DNA of 64,000 nucleotides from JAAZBV01 sp964499695 (GCA_964499695.1 CAZCMD010000006.1:1-64000), one strand, 5' to 3'; positions 23,523-33,077 are shown, numbered from the stretch's first letter. The notes: generated by a model from the sequence alone, not told the origin. Numbers and translations: made by a program.

Positions 23523-25955
23523 TCAATCAAGGCTATATCCTGCATTAAAAATACCTTCATCGATTTTGACCTCAACAGCGCCTCCCTGATCTATCCTTAA
23601 TATCCTGGCTCCTGTGCTGCTCAATCTCTCCAGGACTTCAGCATGGGGAAAGCCAAAGGTGTTTCCCTTCCTTGAAGATATAATACATACCTCCGGGCTT
23701 ACTGTTTCAAGAAATGGCTTTGAACTGGAATATCTGCTGCCATGATGAGGAACCAGCAGGATATCACTTTTTAATTCATTCCCGTATTTATTCACAAGAA
23801 TGGCCTCAGACCTCATTTCAATATCGCCTGGAAACATAAGGGATCTCCCAGCATAACTCAATCTCACAACAATGGACTGGTCATTTATGGAGTGACTGTT
23901 GACATTGATATTTTGTGACCTTTTTATACCTGAAAAAGGATAAAACACCTCTATCTTTACCCCTGAAACATACCTCTCCTGAACCAGGTCATCAGGTGTA
24001 AGCATCTTGGTATTTCTGGTTTTTACTATATGCATCAGTTCTTTATAATCTTCGTCTTCAGAGTCTTCGCCATTATACCAGAATTCAACAGGATCAAACA
24101 CAGAGGTTATGAATTTGAGACCTTTCATATGGTCAGGATGCGGATGGGAAAGGACAACATAATCAATATGGAGGATTTTCTTTTTTAAAAGAAATGGGGC
24201 TATAATACTCTTACCTGTATCAAAGGTATCTCCCTGAAAACCCCCGCCGTCAATAATCATCCTTTTTCTACCGGGAAACTGTATAAGCGCTGAATTTCCC
24301 TGGCCCACGTCCAGGAAAAACACCCTCAGATTTTTATTAAAACCTGTATCATAAACCCAGTATGAAACATCCAGCAGAGACAGCAGGAGGACCGCAATCA
24401 TACTGTATTTTATGATCTTACCTTTCCTGAAATAGACAATACAAAACAGCAGGCAATAGAAGAGGAGTATCTCAATGACACTGGGAGTGACCATCCAGAA
24501 ACAGGCCCATGGGAGATGGGCAAGATACTCTATTATATACATCATTATATCCAGGCCATATGCGCCTATAAAAATGATTAAGCGAGAAGCATCTGCTGAT
24601 ATAAAGAGTACAAGAAGGGAAAACATGCCTGATGGTAAAATGATGAATCCCATAAGAGGTATAACAAGAAGGTTCGCCAAAATCGATACAAATGAAATCC
24701 TGTTAAAATAATAAACCGTAACCGGCAGCAGAAAAATATTGGCAGCAAGACTCACAGAGATAATACCTGTAATGTAAAAATAAGTGCTTTTCAGGCGCGG
24801 GTATTTTTTTAGCTTTCCTGAAATATCCGGAAATTTTTTTTGAATAAAGGGTGTCAGCCAAACTATCCCCACTACTGCAAGAAAGGTCAGTTGAAAAGAT
24901 ATGCTTTCTATGGCAAGGGGATCAATCGCAAGTATAATAAAGGCTGAAAAAAGAAGGGTTGACCAGATATCACTCTCCCTTTCGATAATAATGGAAAATA
25001 GATAGGCCAGGGCCATTATCATTGCCCTCTGCCCGGATACCTGAAATCCGCTAAGGGCTGTGTAGGCAATTACCGGAAAGCAGGTGACAAGGGCTGTGAT
25101 CTTTTTAATGTTATACCTTATGGCTAGTTTATATGACTGAGAGAGAATCTGCCTGCAAATAAAAAAGGATATCCATGCTATCATACCGACATGTAATCCG
25201 GATACAGCAAGTACATGGCCAAGGCCTGTCAGGTTAAAATATTCCCTTAAATCATCTCCTATGCCCTCTGTTTCACCGAGAAGAAGTGCGCTGTATAATG
25301 CATTGTTTTTTTCAGATAATGTGCGGTTCAGGATACCGCGAAAGGGCTGTCTTATTCTCTCCAGTATTTCCATTAAAAAATCAGGTTCACCTCTTCCCAT
25401 AGGGACAATATATCTACCGTCAGAGACAGATGCATTGCATGAAATCCCCTTGATCTGCATGGATAACTCATAATCATATGCCCCGGGATTTTTAAAATTC
25501 ATGAATGGTTTAAGGAGTGAAGGGAATCGTATTCGCGTGCCTATAGTGTAGACCACCGGGTTATTATAAACAGAAACCTGAACCTTTTCATTGACAGAGA
25601 TTATTTTTTCATCAAGAAAGAGCCTCTCTGCTTTCAGCTCAAAGCGTTCTGACTGATCATTCTGTTTTACAGGGCTGATGACTGTCCCTTCAAGGATTAT
25701 TTTATTACCTTCGGCAAGCCTGACAAGTTCTGAACTGATATCCCTGCATGATACGAGAAACATACCTGCAAGAAGAAAACATATTGGAATTATAAAGGAT
25801 TTAAATTTCCTTTGTCTTAAAAAAAGTAGGAAAAGCAAAAGTAGGATTAATAAAGTAATAATAAGCAGCAGATCATTGATAAATGAAAAATAGCGGCCAG
25901 CCAGGATTCCCCCTGTAAAACATATAAATGTTGGTACAAGGGGTCGATCGAGCAT
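23523..25955 (-). CDS. comEC: ComEC/Rec2 DNA-uptake channel protein
   Basis: ComEC forms the inner-membrane channel for single-stranded DNA in natural transformation. The 810-residue protein has N-terminal membrane segments, an OB-like extracellular domain (about 70-190), the competence multi-helix core (about 200-520, with LGHVLAVSGLHVGM), and a C-terminal metallo-beta-lactamase domain from about 540 (LDVGQGNSALIQF and SHPHPDHMKG). The frame extends upstream into murA, but the ATG at 25955 is right for the family and lies one base after the murA stop. No other competence gene is in the window. Confidence 0.93.
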   Translation of the reverse strand: MLDRPLVPTFICFTGGILAGRYFSFINDLLLIITLLILLLLFLLFLRQRKFKSFIIPICFLLAGMFLVSCRDISSELVRLAEGNKIILEGTVISPVKQNDQSERFELKAERLFLDEKIISVNEKVQVSVYNNPVVYTIGTRIRFPSLLKPFMNFKNPGAYDYELSMQIKGISCNASVSDGRYIVPMGRGEPDFLMEILERIRQPFRGILNRTLSEKNNALYSALLLGETEGIGDDLREYFNLTGLGHVLAVSGLHVGMIAWISFFICRQILSQSYKLAIRYNIKKITALVTCFPVIAYTALSGFQVSGQRAMIMALAYLFSIIIERESDIWSTLLFSAFIILAIDPLAIESISFQLTFLAVVGIVWLTPFIQKKFPDISGKLKKYPRLKSTYFYITGIISVSLAANIFLLPVTVYYFNRISFVSILANLLVIPLMGFIILPSGMFSLLVLFISADASRLIIFIGAYGLDIMMYIIEYLAHLPWACFWMVTPSVIEILLFYCLLFCIVYFRKGKIIKYSMIAVLLLSLLDVSYWVYDTGFNKNLRVFFLDVGQGNSALIQFPGRKRMIIDGGGFQGDTFDTGKSIIAPFLLKKKILHIDYVVLSHPHPDHMKGLKFITSVFDPVEFWYNGEDSEDEDYKELMHIVKTRNTKMLTPDDLVQERYVSGVKIEVFYPFSGIKRSQNINVNSHSINDQSIVVRLSYAGRSLMFPGDIEMRSEAILVNKYGNELKSDILLVPHHGSRYSSSKPFLETVSPEVCIISSRKGNTFGFPHAEVLERLSSTGARILRIDQGGAVEVKIDEGIFNAGYSLD

Positions 25956-25956
25956 C

Positions 25957-27213
25957 TCAGTTGACTTCTCTCCATATATTTGCGCCGAGCAGCCTGAATT
26001 TTTCCTCCATTTTTTCATATCCCCGATCAAGATGGTAGATCCTGGTTATCTCTGTTAAGCCATCTTCAGCCACAAGACCTGCAAGCACGAGGGATGCGCT
26101 TGCACGGAGGTCTGTTGCCATTACCGGGGCGGAAAGCAGGCGTTTTCTTCCCCTCACCAGTGCCTGGTTACCGTTTATGGTGATATCAGCGCCCATACGT
26201 TTTAATTCACTCACATGTATAAACCTGTTTTCAAATATGGTCTCTGTGATAACGCTTGATCCCTTTGCAATACACATCATGGCCATAAACTGGGCCTGGA
26301 GATCTGTCGGGAAACCCGGAAAAGGCATTGTTTTAATATCAACACTCTCAAGAATATCAGGACCTTTAACTGATACACTGTTATCCTGTATATCAACAGC
26401 AGCTCCGACAGAACGAAGCTTTTCTATTACAGAATAAAGATCATTATGCCTGCAACCTATTATTTCTATATCGCCCTTCATCATAGCAGAGGCAATCATA
26501 AAGGTGCCTGCCTCGATCCGGTCAGGGATTACCTCATGCTCAGCAGGATATAATTCCTTTTTACCATGGATAATGATCGTATCAGTGCCTTCTCCCTCTA
26601 TGTCAGCCCCCATTTTTCTTAAGATTTGGGCAAGGTCTGATATCTCCGGCTCCTTTGCCGCATTATTTATTATGGTCTGGCCATTGGCGTTTACAGCAGC
26701 CATCATTATGTTTTCGGTTCCGGTTACAGTAGGAATATCAAAAAAGATCTCCGCACCCTTAATGCCATCAGTCCTGGCGTTGATATATCCATTTTCAAGA
26801 AACATATCCACACCCATTAAAGAAAGTGCCTTGAGATGCAGATTAACCGGTCTTGCACCGATCGCACAGCCGCCAGGCAGTGATATTCTTGCCTTCCCCA
26901 GACGTGCAACCAGAGGTCCCAATAGCAGGATGGAGGCCCGCATCGTCTTAACCAGGTCATAGGGGGCCTCATATTTATTCAGATTTTCACTGTTTATGAG
27001 TAAGGCATCCCCCTCTTCGCGGAATGTTACGCCCATCCCCTCCATTATCTTTCTAATTGTCTGGATATCCCTTAAATCCGGGACATTATGTATTTTATGC
27101 CACCCTCCAGTAAGCAGGCAGGAAGAAATAACGGGTAATGCCGCGTTTTTAGCCCCACTTATATTAACCTTGCCTTTAAGGGGATGCCCCCCTTCTATCA
27201 TTATCTTTTGCAT
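25957..27213 (-). CDS. murA: UDP-N-acetylglucosamine 1-carboxyvinyltransferase
   Basis: MurA transfers enolpyruvate from PEP to UDP-GlcNAc, the first committed step of peptidoglycan synthesis. The 418-residue protein shows K22 in NISGAKNAALP and the catalytic loop cysteine C116 in LPGGCAIGARPV. With cysteine rather than aspartate there, fosfomycin sensitivity is expected. It is followed one base later by comEC. Confidence 0.97.
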   Translation of the reverse strand: MQKIMIEGGHPLKGKVNISGAKNAALPVISSCLLTGGWHKIHNVPDLRDIQTIRKIMEGMGVTFREEGDALLINSENLNKYEAPYDLVKTMRASILLLGPLVARLGKARISLPGGCAIGARPVNLHLKALSLMGVDMFLENGYINARTDGIKGAEIFFDIPTVTGTENIMMAAVNANGQTIINNAAKEPEISDLAQILRKMGADIEGEGTDTIIIHGKKELYPAEHEVIPDRIEAGTFMIASAMMKGDIEIIGCRHNDLYSVIEKLRSVGAAVDIQDNSVSVKGPDILESVDIKTMPFPGFPTDLQAQFMAMMCIAKGSSVITETIFENRFIHVSELKRMGADITINGNQALVRGRKRLLSAPVMATDLRASASLVLAGLVAEDGLTEITRIYHLDRGYEKMEEKFRLLGANIWREVN

Positions 27214-27356
27214 ACGAAGATTTTCCTGAGTTTTTATTTAAAATTTGATTTGAGAAATCTATAATAACCATGCCCCCCAGTCAAATCATTTACACAGGCC
27301 GACTCATCAAATATAATGATGATATAGCTGGTACATTTTAAGAAGAACAAAAATCT

Positions 27357-27833
27357 ATGGGTAATGAACAGGTAATATTTCTGGTTGATCCTTCACTCGG
27401 AAAACTGGCAAGATGGTTGAAAATAATGGGTATTGATGCCCATTATCAACCAGTGTATAAAACCGGTGAAATGGAAAACCTGCTGAATGATGGAAGGATT
27501 CTTCTTACAAAAGATTATAAACTAAAAGACAGACTCACCCCTTCGATCCTGATAAATCATAATGATATTAAGGATCAACTGATGGAATTAAAAAACTCCG
27601 GCTTTCTCCCCGTGGACAGAGAATATTGGTTCAGGAGATGCATTGCATGCAATGTCCTGCTGCACAATGTGCAGACCAAAGACGCCCGGGGGAGAATACC
27701 AGATTTTGTAATGCACCAGAATACCGGGGAAATAAAATTCTGCCCCAAATGCAAAAGATATTTCTGGCCTGGCAGTCACAGGGCCAGGATGATAAAACAG
27801 CTTGAGATATGGGAACTGCAACAAAGGCCCTAA
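27357..27833 (+). CDS. Mut7-C RNase domain protein
   Basis: This 158-residue protein matches the Mut7-C family: a PIN-like N-terminal half with FLVDPSLGKLARWLKIMGID (residues 8-27) and acidic residues, and a C-terminal zinc ribbon (C95, C98, C129, C132) followed by FWPGSH. The family is named from the C-terminus of the C. elegans exonuclease mut-7, and many bacterial members stand alone. RNA cleavage is inferred from the fold. It is divergent from murA and monocistronic. Confidence 0.85.
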   Translation: MGNEQVIFLVDPSLGKLARWLKIMGIDAHYQPVYKTGEMENLLNDGRILLTKDYKLKDRLTPSILINHNDIKDQLMELKNSGFLPVDREYWFRRCIACNVLLHNVQTKDARGRIPDFVMHQNTGEIKFCPKCKRYFWPGSHRARMIKQLEIWELQQRP

Positions 27834-27931
27834 TTTATACTTCTACTATCAGATATATCATTAAATATATATTCAAACATACCTGAATAGTATGTGACTG
27901 GCCCGTCTATATCTTTTAAATTTAAAAAATA

Positions 27932-28168
27932 TTAGTCTTTCTTTTTAGCGGCTGCTTTTTTCCTTTTAGCCGATCCCTTCTTTTTGCCCGCTGCCTTGGT
28001 TACTTTCTTTTTAGTTTTAGCTTTGGTCTTTTCTTCTGCCTTAGCCTTTTTTAGTGCTGCTTCAAACTTTTTAACGTTGGCTTTTGTGGCTACGATGTCT
28101 TTGCTAAGCTTTGCTAACTTTTTCTTTGCCTGACCTAACCTGTAGTTAATTTGATTAGTTGTTGCCAT
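27932..28168 (-). CDS. Lysine/alanine-rich histone H1-like protein
   Basis: This 78-residue product starts with a short helical region (MATTNQINYRLGQAKKKLAK). It ends in a very basic tail rich in Lys and Ala (KKKVTKAAGKKKGSAKRKK and similar), like eukaryotic H1 tails and bacterial H1-like nucleoid proteins. The ATG at 28168 has a GGAGAC Shine-Dalgarno. An upstream in-frame ATG at 28183 overlaps that site and is less likely. A near-consensus promoter lies 48 bases upstream. It probably binds DNA non-specifically, inferred from composition only. Confidence 0.7.
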   Translation of the reverse strand: MATTNQINYRLGQAKKKLAKLSKDIVATKANVKKFEAALKKAKAEEKTKAKTKKKVTKAAGKKKGSAKRKKAAAKKKD

Positions 28169-28215
28169 ACTGTCTCCTTTCATTTGACATATTTGTTAAT
28201 GTTTATGTATTGGGT

Positions 28216-28244
28216 AATATAATAGAATAATATTTAAAAGTCAA
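28216..28244 (-). promoter_or_regulatory. Predicted sigma70 promoter of the H1-like gene
   Basis: On the minus strand TTGACT (28244-28239) and TATATT (28221-28216) are separated by 17 bases, about 50 bases upstream of the start codon. Confidence 0.6.
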
Positions 28245-28568
28245 GATAATATATTACTTAGATGTCAAATTATATATAAACTAAGTGTAATTTATTTTTA
28301 TCTATATATATTCTCTTGTTATTCCTTAACATAATTTTCCTTTTATAATGTAAATAAATATCGGTTTTAGTCCGATAATACTTTAAAATTTATTCCTTTT
28401 ATTTAAGCCATCTCCATTTTGCGCTAAAAACAGCAGACTTGCTGAAATATGGATACTGTCCATGCATGTGAGACATGAAAATAGCTTGACATTAATCGGT
28501 TCAACTGACACCCTTTTAGTTATTTTTATTATGATTATAAAACTATTAAGCCGCTGGGGACCCACACC
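28245..28568. other. AT-rich divergent intergenic region
   Basis: These 324 bases lie between the H1-like gene and the TauE gene. The left part is strongly AT-rich. A TTGACA occurs at about 28493 facing the permease, but no matching -10 box was found at normal spacing. I see no gene or RNA structure. Confidence 0.4.
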
Positions 28569-29522
28569 ATGTTTTTTGAGACCGCTGGCATACAAGTAGC
28601 CATATGGATTCCACCTCTGGTTGCATTTGTTATTTCTTTTTTTACATCCATGGGCGGTATATCGGGTGCATTTCTGTTGCTCCCCTTTCAAATGTCGTTT
28701 TTAAATTTTACAAACCCTTCAGTAAGCGCCACAAACCAGTTATATAATGTTATAGCCACACCTTCTGGGGTATATTGTTACTGGCGTGAGGGGCGTATGG
28801 TCTGGCCCCTCTCCCTGATAGTTATCACAGGGACCTTGCCAGGTGTCTTTATCGGCGCCGTCATCAGGGTGATGTATCTCCCCGACCCTGTCCATTTCAA
28901 ATTATTTGCAGCAATCATCCTTCTCTATATTGCTTTAAAAATGATAATAGATTCACTCGGTAGGATAGGTGAAAAAAGGAATGGCGTTTTAAATGAGATA
29001 CAACCTGGCGGTATAGACATGCATGTGGAGGCTTGCCGGATGCCAGGAGAAACAACCCTTCCTGTCACAAAAATTATCTCCATTGATAAGAAAAAGATGT
29101 CCTTCACATTTTCAGGAGAAACATTTGAAATCCCATTCCTTGGCGTCTTTATCTTAAGTTTTATTGTGGGAATTATCGGGGGCATCTACGGCATAGGCGG
29201 AGGGGCCATAATTGCCCCCTTTTTTATAACCTTTTTTAGTCTCCCGGTATATATTGTGGCAGGTGCATCCCTTTTAGGAAACTTCGTTACATCAGTAGCA
29301 GGTGTCGCATTTTATCAGGCTATTGCACTTTTTTTACCGGATACCCAGGCTGCACCTGACTGGCAGCTCGGTATTCTTTTCGGTATAGGAGGTATGTTTG
29401 GCATGTACCTTGGGGCCAGGTGCCAGAAATATATCCCGGCGAAATATATAAAGCTGATGCTCACCCTTGTAATGCTCTATACCTCTATAAAATATGTAAT
29501 AGATTTTATAACATCCATCTAA
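28569..29522 (+). CDS. TauE/SafE-family membrane transporter
   Basis: This 317-residue polytopic protein has about eight hydrophobic segments in two halves. Each half carries the family's glycine-rich motif (GGISGAFLLLPFQMSF near 30 and GGIYGIGGGAIIAPFF near 205). A soluble loop of about 60 residues lies between them (about 125-185). TauE/SafE permeases move organic or inorganic sulfur anions such as sulfite, sulfoacetate or taurine-derived products; the substrate here is not known. The start has only a weak GGGGAC ribosome-binding site. The sulfur-anion role would suit a sulfur-metabolising anaerobe, but no sulfur-pathway gene is adjacent. Confidence 0.85.
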   Translation: MFFETAGIQVAIWIPPLVAFVISFFTSMGGISGAFLLLPFQMSFLNFTNPSVSATNQLYNVIATPSGVYCYWREGRMVWPLSLIVITGTLPGVFIGAVIRVMYLPDPVHFKLFAAIILLYIALKMIIDSLGRIGEKRNGVLNEIQPGGIDMHVEACRMPGETTLPVTKIISIDKKKMSFTFSGETFEIPFLGVFILSFIVGIIGGIYGIGGGAIIAPFFITFFSLPVYIVAGASLLGNFVTSVAGVAFYQAIALFLPDTQAAPDWQLGILFGIGGMFGMYLGARCQKYIPAKYIKLMLTLVMLYTSIKYVIDFITSI

Positions 29523-29561
29523 TGATACTTCAGGCTTCTTCTACACTATATTCCCTGCTTT

Positions 29562-29575
29562 TTGACTTATGTCAT
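29562..29575. promoter_or_regulatory. Candidate CRP/FNR-family operator (TTGAC-TTAT-GTCAT)
   Basis: An inverted repeat of half-sites TTGAC and GTCA(t) spaced by four bases, 57 bases upstream of the orphan membrane sensor start. The same 13-base core occurs upstream of the cupin gene (33579-33592). The half-sites and spacing fit CRP/FNR relatives such as HcpR, whose sites I recall as TTGACC-NN-GGTCAA. Confidence 0.5.
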
Positions 29576-29632
29576 AGGCAAATATCCTCTATTTGGTATC
29601 TTAGAGAAAATCTAAAGAGCAGGGGATGCGAT

Positions 29633-30202
29633 ATGGAGAAAATTGAAAACAATAAAGAAAATGAGACAGCTTTAATTTCGGACCGGAAATTAATCATAGT
29701 CTGCCTGCTTTTGGCTACAGGAATATTTATTATCGACACATTAATACCTCTCGGGGTTGCCGCAGGAGTAATGTACATCCTCATCGTCCTTATTTCTCTC
29801 TGGTCAAAAAATGGCAAGACTACTTTTTATATGGCAATGATGGGGTCAATACTTACTATCCTGGGCCTTTACAGCTCCCCTCCAGGAGGTGAATTATGGA
29901 AGGTTCTGATGAACCGTTCACTCTCCCTGTTTGCTATCTGGGTTGTTACCATATTAAGCATCCAGAGAAAGAAGATATATGATCAAAAAGAAACGGCATT
30001 ATCTGAGGTTAAAATATTGACAGGGCTTCTTCCCATATGTGCGGCATGTAAAAAGATCAGGAATGACGCGGGGTATTGGGAAAGGATTGAAGGCTATATC
30101 ATGGCCCATTCACAGGCGACATTTACACATGGGATATGCCCTGAATGTAATGAAGAGCTTTATGGGGATATGCTGTCGAAAAGAAGGAAAAAACAGGATT
30201 AA
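29633..30202 (+). CDS. Orphan membrane protein with C-terminal CAAC/HGICPEC cysteine module
   Basis: This 189-residue protein has about four hydrophobic segments (roughly 20-115). A short linker leads to a C-terminal module, LLPICAACKKIRNDAGYW to HGICPECNEELY, with two CxxC pairs and a histidine. The same module is familiar at the end of many PAS or kinase-associated signalling proteins of deltaproteobacteria and may bind a metal or Fe-S cluster. Here it stands without any kinase, PAS or GGDEF domain. The frame runs upstream into the TauE gene, but the ATG at 29633 is preferred: AGGGGATG is nearby and a palindromic operator lies upstream. Its function is unknown. Confidence 0.6.
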   Translation: MEKIENNKENETALISDRKLIIVCLLLATGIFIIDTLIPLGVAAGVMYILIVLISLWSKNGKTTFYMAMMGSILTILGLYSSPPGGELWKVLMNRSLSLFAIWVVTILSIQRKKIYDQKETALSEVKILTGLLPICAACKKIRNDAGYWERIEGYIMAHSQATFTHGICPECNEELYGDMLSKRRKKQD

Positions 30203-30348
30203 TAGATTATTCAGAAGGTTGAAAAAATAAGGGAGGGGTATAAATTTATTCCTGAATCAAATCTTTTAATGTATAATGCCCTTGATTTTTTATATCGCTC
30301 TAATGTTATTACCAATCAATACCAACAAAGTATCAAGGAGGTGTGGTT

Positions 30349-31527
30349 ATGCAGAAACGAAAAATAAAGGATGATATTTATAAACTTGGCTCCATTGACT
30401 GGGACCGGAGGTTGTTTGATTCACTCATCCCTCTGCCGGATGGAACATCATATAATGCATACCTCATTTGCGGCAGCGAAAAGACTGTCCTTATTGATTC
30501 GGTTGACCCCGTAATGAGTGATGAACTGATTGGCCAGCTTTCTGATGTAAAGAAGATCGATTATATAATCTCGCATCATGCAGAACAGGATCATTCAGGA
30601 TCTATACCGATGGTGCTGAAGCGATATCCTGATGCAAAGGTGATAGCCACACCAAAGGCAAAGGGCATGCTTATTGATCATTTGCATATTGATGAAAATG
30701 CGTTTGTAACAGTTGAAGATGGTGAGACCATTTCTATTGGAAACAGGACTTTGAAGTTTATCCACACCCCATGGGTGCACTGGCCTGAGACCATGGTGAC
30801 TTACCTCGTAGAGGATAAAATACTTTTCAGTTGTGATTTTTTCGGTTCGCATATAGCAACATCCGATATCTTTGTGACAGACCAGTGTCGGGTACATGAG
30901 GCGGCAAAAAGGTATTTTGCAGAGATCATGATGCCCTTTAGAAATGTGATTGAAAAAAATCTGGAAAAGCTTAAGGGTTATGACATTCAGATGATCTGCC
31001 CCAGCCATGGTCAGGTTTATGACAAACCTGAATGGATCATGGATGCATATAAAGAGTGGGTAACAGGAGGGCCAAAAAACCTGGTCTCTCTGCCATTTAT
31101 ATCCATGCACGGCAGCACAAGGGTAATGGTTGAGAGGCTTTTATCAGGGCTTACAGCTCATGGTGTCAGTGTTGAGTTATTCAATCTGGCGGTTACCGAT
31201 ATAGGCAAGCTCGCCATGTCTCTTGTGGATGCGGCTACAATAGTTGTGGGTGTGCCTACTGTACTGGCCGGGCCTCATCCAGTCGCCGCATATGCAGCAT
31301 TTCTTGCAAATGCCCTGAGGCCGAGGACAAAATTCCTCTCCATCATCGGTTCATATGGATGGGGCGGTAAGACTGTAGAAACCCTTGCTGGCATGATCCC
31401 AAACCTCAAGGTAGAGGTGATTGAGCCTGTTTTGGTTAAAGGGCTTCCAAAAGAGGCTGATTATCTCGCCATTGACAGGCTTGCCCAGGCTATTGCAGAT
31501 AAACATAAAAGTATTGGGCTGATATAA
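30349..31527 (+). CDS. Flavodiiron protein (A-type flavoprotein, FprA/ROO-like)
   Basis: This 392-residue enzyme should reduce O2 to water and/or NO to N2O. The N-terminal metallo-beta-lactamase domain carries the di-iron motif H77-x-E79-x-D81-H82, with further ligands likely in HTPWVHWPET, FSCDFFGSH and PSHG. The C-terminal flavodoxin domain begins near residue 250 (SMHGSTRVMVERL) and binds FMN. A rubredoxin domain is not fused. The ATG at 30349 has AAGGAGG seven bases upstream, which argues against the GTG two codons earlier. In anaerobes these proteins detoxify oxygen and NO. It is monocistronic and followed by a strong terminator. Confidence 0.93.
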   Translation: MQKRKIKDDIYKLGSIDWDRRLFDSLIPLPDGTSYNAYLICGSEKTVLIDSVDPVMSDELIGQLSDVKKIDYIISHHAEQDHSGSIPMVLKRYPDAKVIATPKAKGMLIDHLHIDENAFVTVEDGETISIGNRTLKFIHTPWVHWPETMVTYLVEDKILFSCDFFGSHIATSDIFVTDQCRVHEAAKRYFAEIMMPFRNVIEKNLEKLKGYDIQMICPSHGQVYDKPEWIMDAYKEWVTGGPKNLVSLPFISMHGSTRVMVERLLSGLTAHGVSVELFNLAVTDIGKLAMSLVDAATIVVGVPTVLAGPHPVAAYAAFLANALRPRTKFLSIIGSYGWGGKTVETLAGMIPNLKVEVIEPVLVKGLPKEADYLAIDRLAQAIADKHKSIGLI

Positions 31528-31533
31528 AGATAT

Positions 31534-31572
31534 GCTGCCGTCGCATGGTTAACCGGTGTGTCGGCAGCTTTT
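31534..31572 (+). terminator. Terminator after the flavodiiron gene
   Basis: GCTGCCG (31534-31540) pairs with CGGCAGC (31562-31568), the loop contains a GGTTAACC sub-hairpin, and TTTT follows directly. A second small hairpin, CCCGA-TTTAT-TCGGG, follows at 31581-31595. Confidence 0.75.
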
Positions 31573-31609
31573 CATCTCTTCCCGATTTATTCGGGATCAA
31601 ACATAGATT

Positions 31610-31969
31610 ATGTTCAAACAGATAAAAACATCCAATATCATTTTATATTGCACATGCTGGGAAGAAACCGTGCGTTTCTACAGGGATATCCTTTGCCTTC
31701 CTGTTAATTTTTCCAATGACTGGTTTTACGAATTCATATTATCACCTTCTTCAAGATTAAGTATAGCAGATGAAAAACGGGCTTCAATAAAGAGCTGCAA
31801 AGGCAAGGGTGTTACAATAACGCTGGAGGTTAATGACATATTATCTATCCATAAACATGCTGTTCAGAAGGGTTTAAACCCTACCCCGATAAAAAATCAC
31901 CCATGGGGCGCCAGTGTATTTTACTTCTATGACCCGGAAGAACATCGTATTGAAATCTGGCAGAATTAG
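31610..31969 (+). CDS. VOC (glyoxalase/bleomycin-resistance) family protein
   Basis: This 119-residue single-domain protein has the paired beta-alpha-beta-beta-beta modules of the vicinal oxygen chelate superfamily. The pattern includes VRFYRDILCLPV at about 21-32, GKGVTITLEVNDI at about 64-76, and the terminal YFYDPEEHRIEIWQN strand with the metal-ligand glutamate. Substrates in this superfamily vary too much to predict. It sits between the flavodiiron terminator and the LpxR-like gene. Confidence 0.75.
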   Translation: MFKQIKTSNIILYCTCWEETVRFYRDILCLPVNFSNDWFYEFILSPSSRLSIADEKRASIKSCKGKGVTITLEVNDILSIHKHAVQKGLNPTPIKNHPWGASVFYFYDPEEHRIEIWQN

Positions 31970-32022
31970 TAGGAGCTAAATTTGACTGACATGTTAATAT
32001 GTTACATGAGGAGTGTTTGATT

Positions 32023-33066
32023 TTGAGAACATCAGTTTTTCTGACTTATTTGTCTATTTTATTATCTGTAAACCTTTGCTGCCTTGCGGAGGATATGAGC
32101 TCAGAAGATAACGCATTATCCTCCCCGGATTATAATAATTTTACTCTTTACTGGGAAAACGACTTTTTTACCGGTACCGATCGGGATTATACGAATGGCA
32201 TCAAACTAACATGGAGTACCCCCTTTGGTGAGTTGCAAAAGTCAAATATACCGGACTGGAGTTATCCGGTTTATAGGATATTACCCTTTATAAAAGTAGA
32301 TGACGGTACCCTTGCTTTCAGCTTCTCGATTGGTCAGGATATATATACACCACACAATACAGAAAGCACTGAACTGATTAATGATGACCGCCCATATGCA
32401 GGGTACACCTATTTCACAGCCGGGTTTCATGCCCGCAGGGGCACCCAAAAGAATACATGGGAAGTTCAACTGGGGATTGTCGGCCCAGCCTCTTATGCTG
32501 AAACGATCCAAAATGCTGCACACGACCTTATAGGCGATGAACGTGCTAAAGGATGGAAAAATCAACTTCATAATGAAATAACTATTGATGCTATATACGA
32601 ATCCCAATGGCGTGTATGGTCAAGCAGATTATTTTCAAGTTTCGATCTTGACCTGATTCCCCACCTGGGAGCTCGTATCGGGACAGTGAATACCTATATG
32701 AATGCGGGAGCAGAACTACGAATGGGCTGGAATCTGCCCAATGATTTCGGAAGTTGTCCGATTCGTTCCGGTTGTGAAATATCTCCTCCTTTTTCCATGG
32801 ATGGGATAAAAAGCACGAGCCTTCATCTATTTTTATCTACTGATGGTAAGATTGTTGCACACGACATTTTCCTTGATGGTAATAACTTCAGAGACAGTCA
32901 CAGTGTAAATAAAAAAACAGTAGTTGGTGAATTTGTTTGTGGAATCACATGGCAGTTGAGCAGAATTAAGATTACCTATTCAATAATATTCCGCAGTAAA
33001 CAGTTTGATACTCAGCTTGCCTCAAGGCATGATTACGGCTCTTTAAATCTATCCTATAGTTTTTGA
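32023..33066 (+). CDS. lpxR: LpxR-like outer-membrane lipid A 3'-O-deacylase
   Basis: The 347-residue precursor has a signal peptide (about 1-23) and a beta-barrel pattern ending in a terminal aromatic strand (LNLSYSF). The LpxR N-terminal signature WENDFFTGTDRDYTNGIKLTW is present in part at residues about 42-58, with the Asn-Asp pair and TNG expected in the active site, and DDRPYAGYTY follows. LpxR removes the 3'-acyloxyacyl chain of lipid A in a calcium-dependent reaction, remodelling LPS. GAGGAG nine bases upstream supports the TTG at 32023. An ATG at 31999 would put the same GAGGAG inside the coding sequence. Confidence 0.8.
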   Translation: MRTSVFLTYLSILLSVNLCCLAEDMSSEDNALSSPDYNNFTLYWENDFFTGTDRDYTNGIKLTWSTPFGELQKSNIPDWSYPVYRILPFIKVDDGTLAFSFSIGQDIYTPHNTESTELINDDRPYAGYTYFTAGFHARRGTQKNTWEVQLGIVGPASYAETIQNAAHDLIGDERAKGWKNQLHNEITIDAIYESQWRVWSSRLFSSFDLDLIPHLGARIGTVNTYMNAGAELRMGWNLPNDFGSCPIRSGCEISPPFSMDGIKSTSLHLFLSTDGKIVAHDIFLDGNNFRDSHSVNKKTVVGEFVCGITWQLSRIKITYSIIFRSKQFDTQLASRHDYGSLNLSYSF

Positions 33067-33077
33067 ACAGGGAATAC

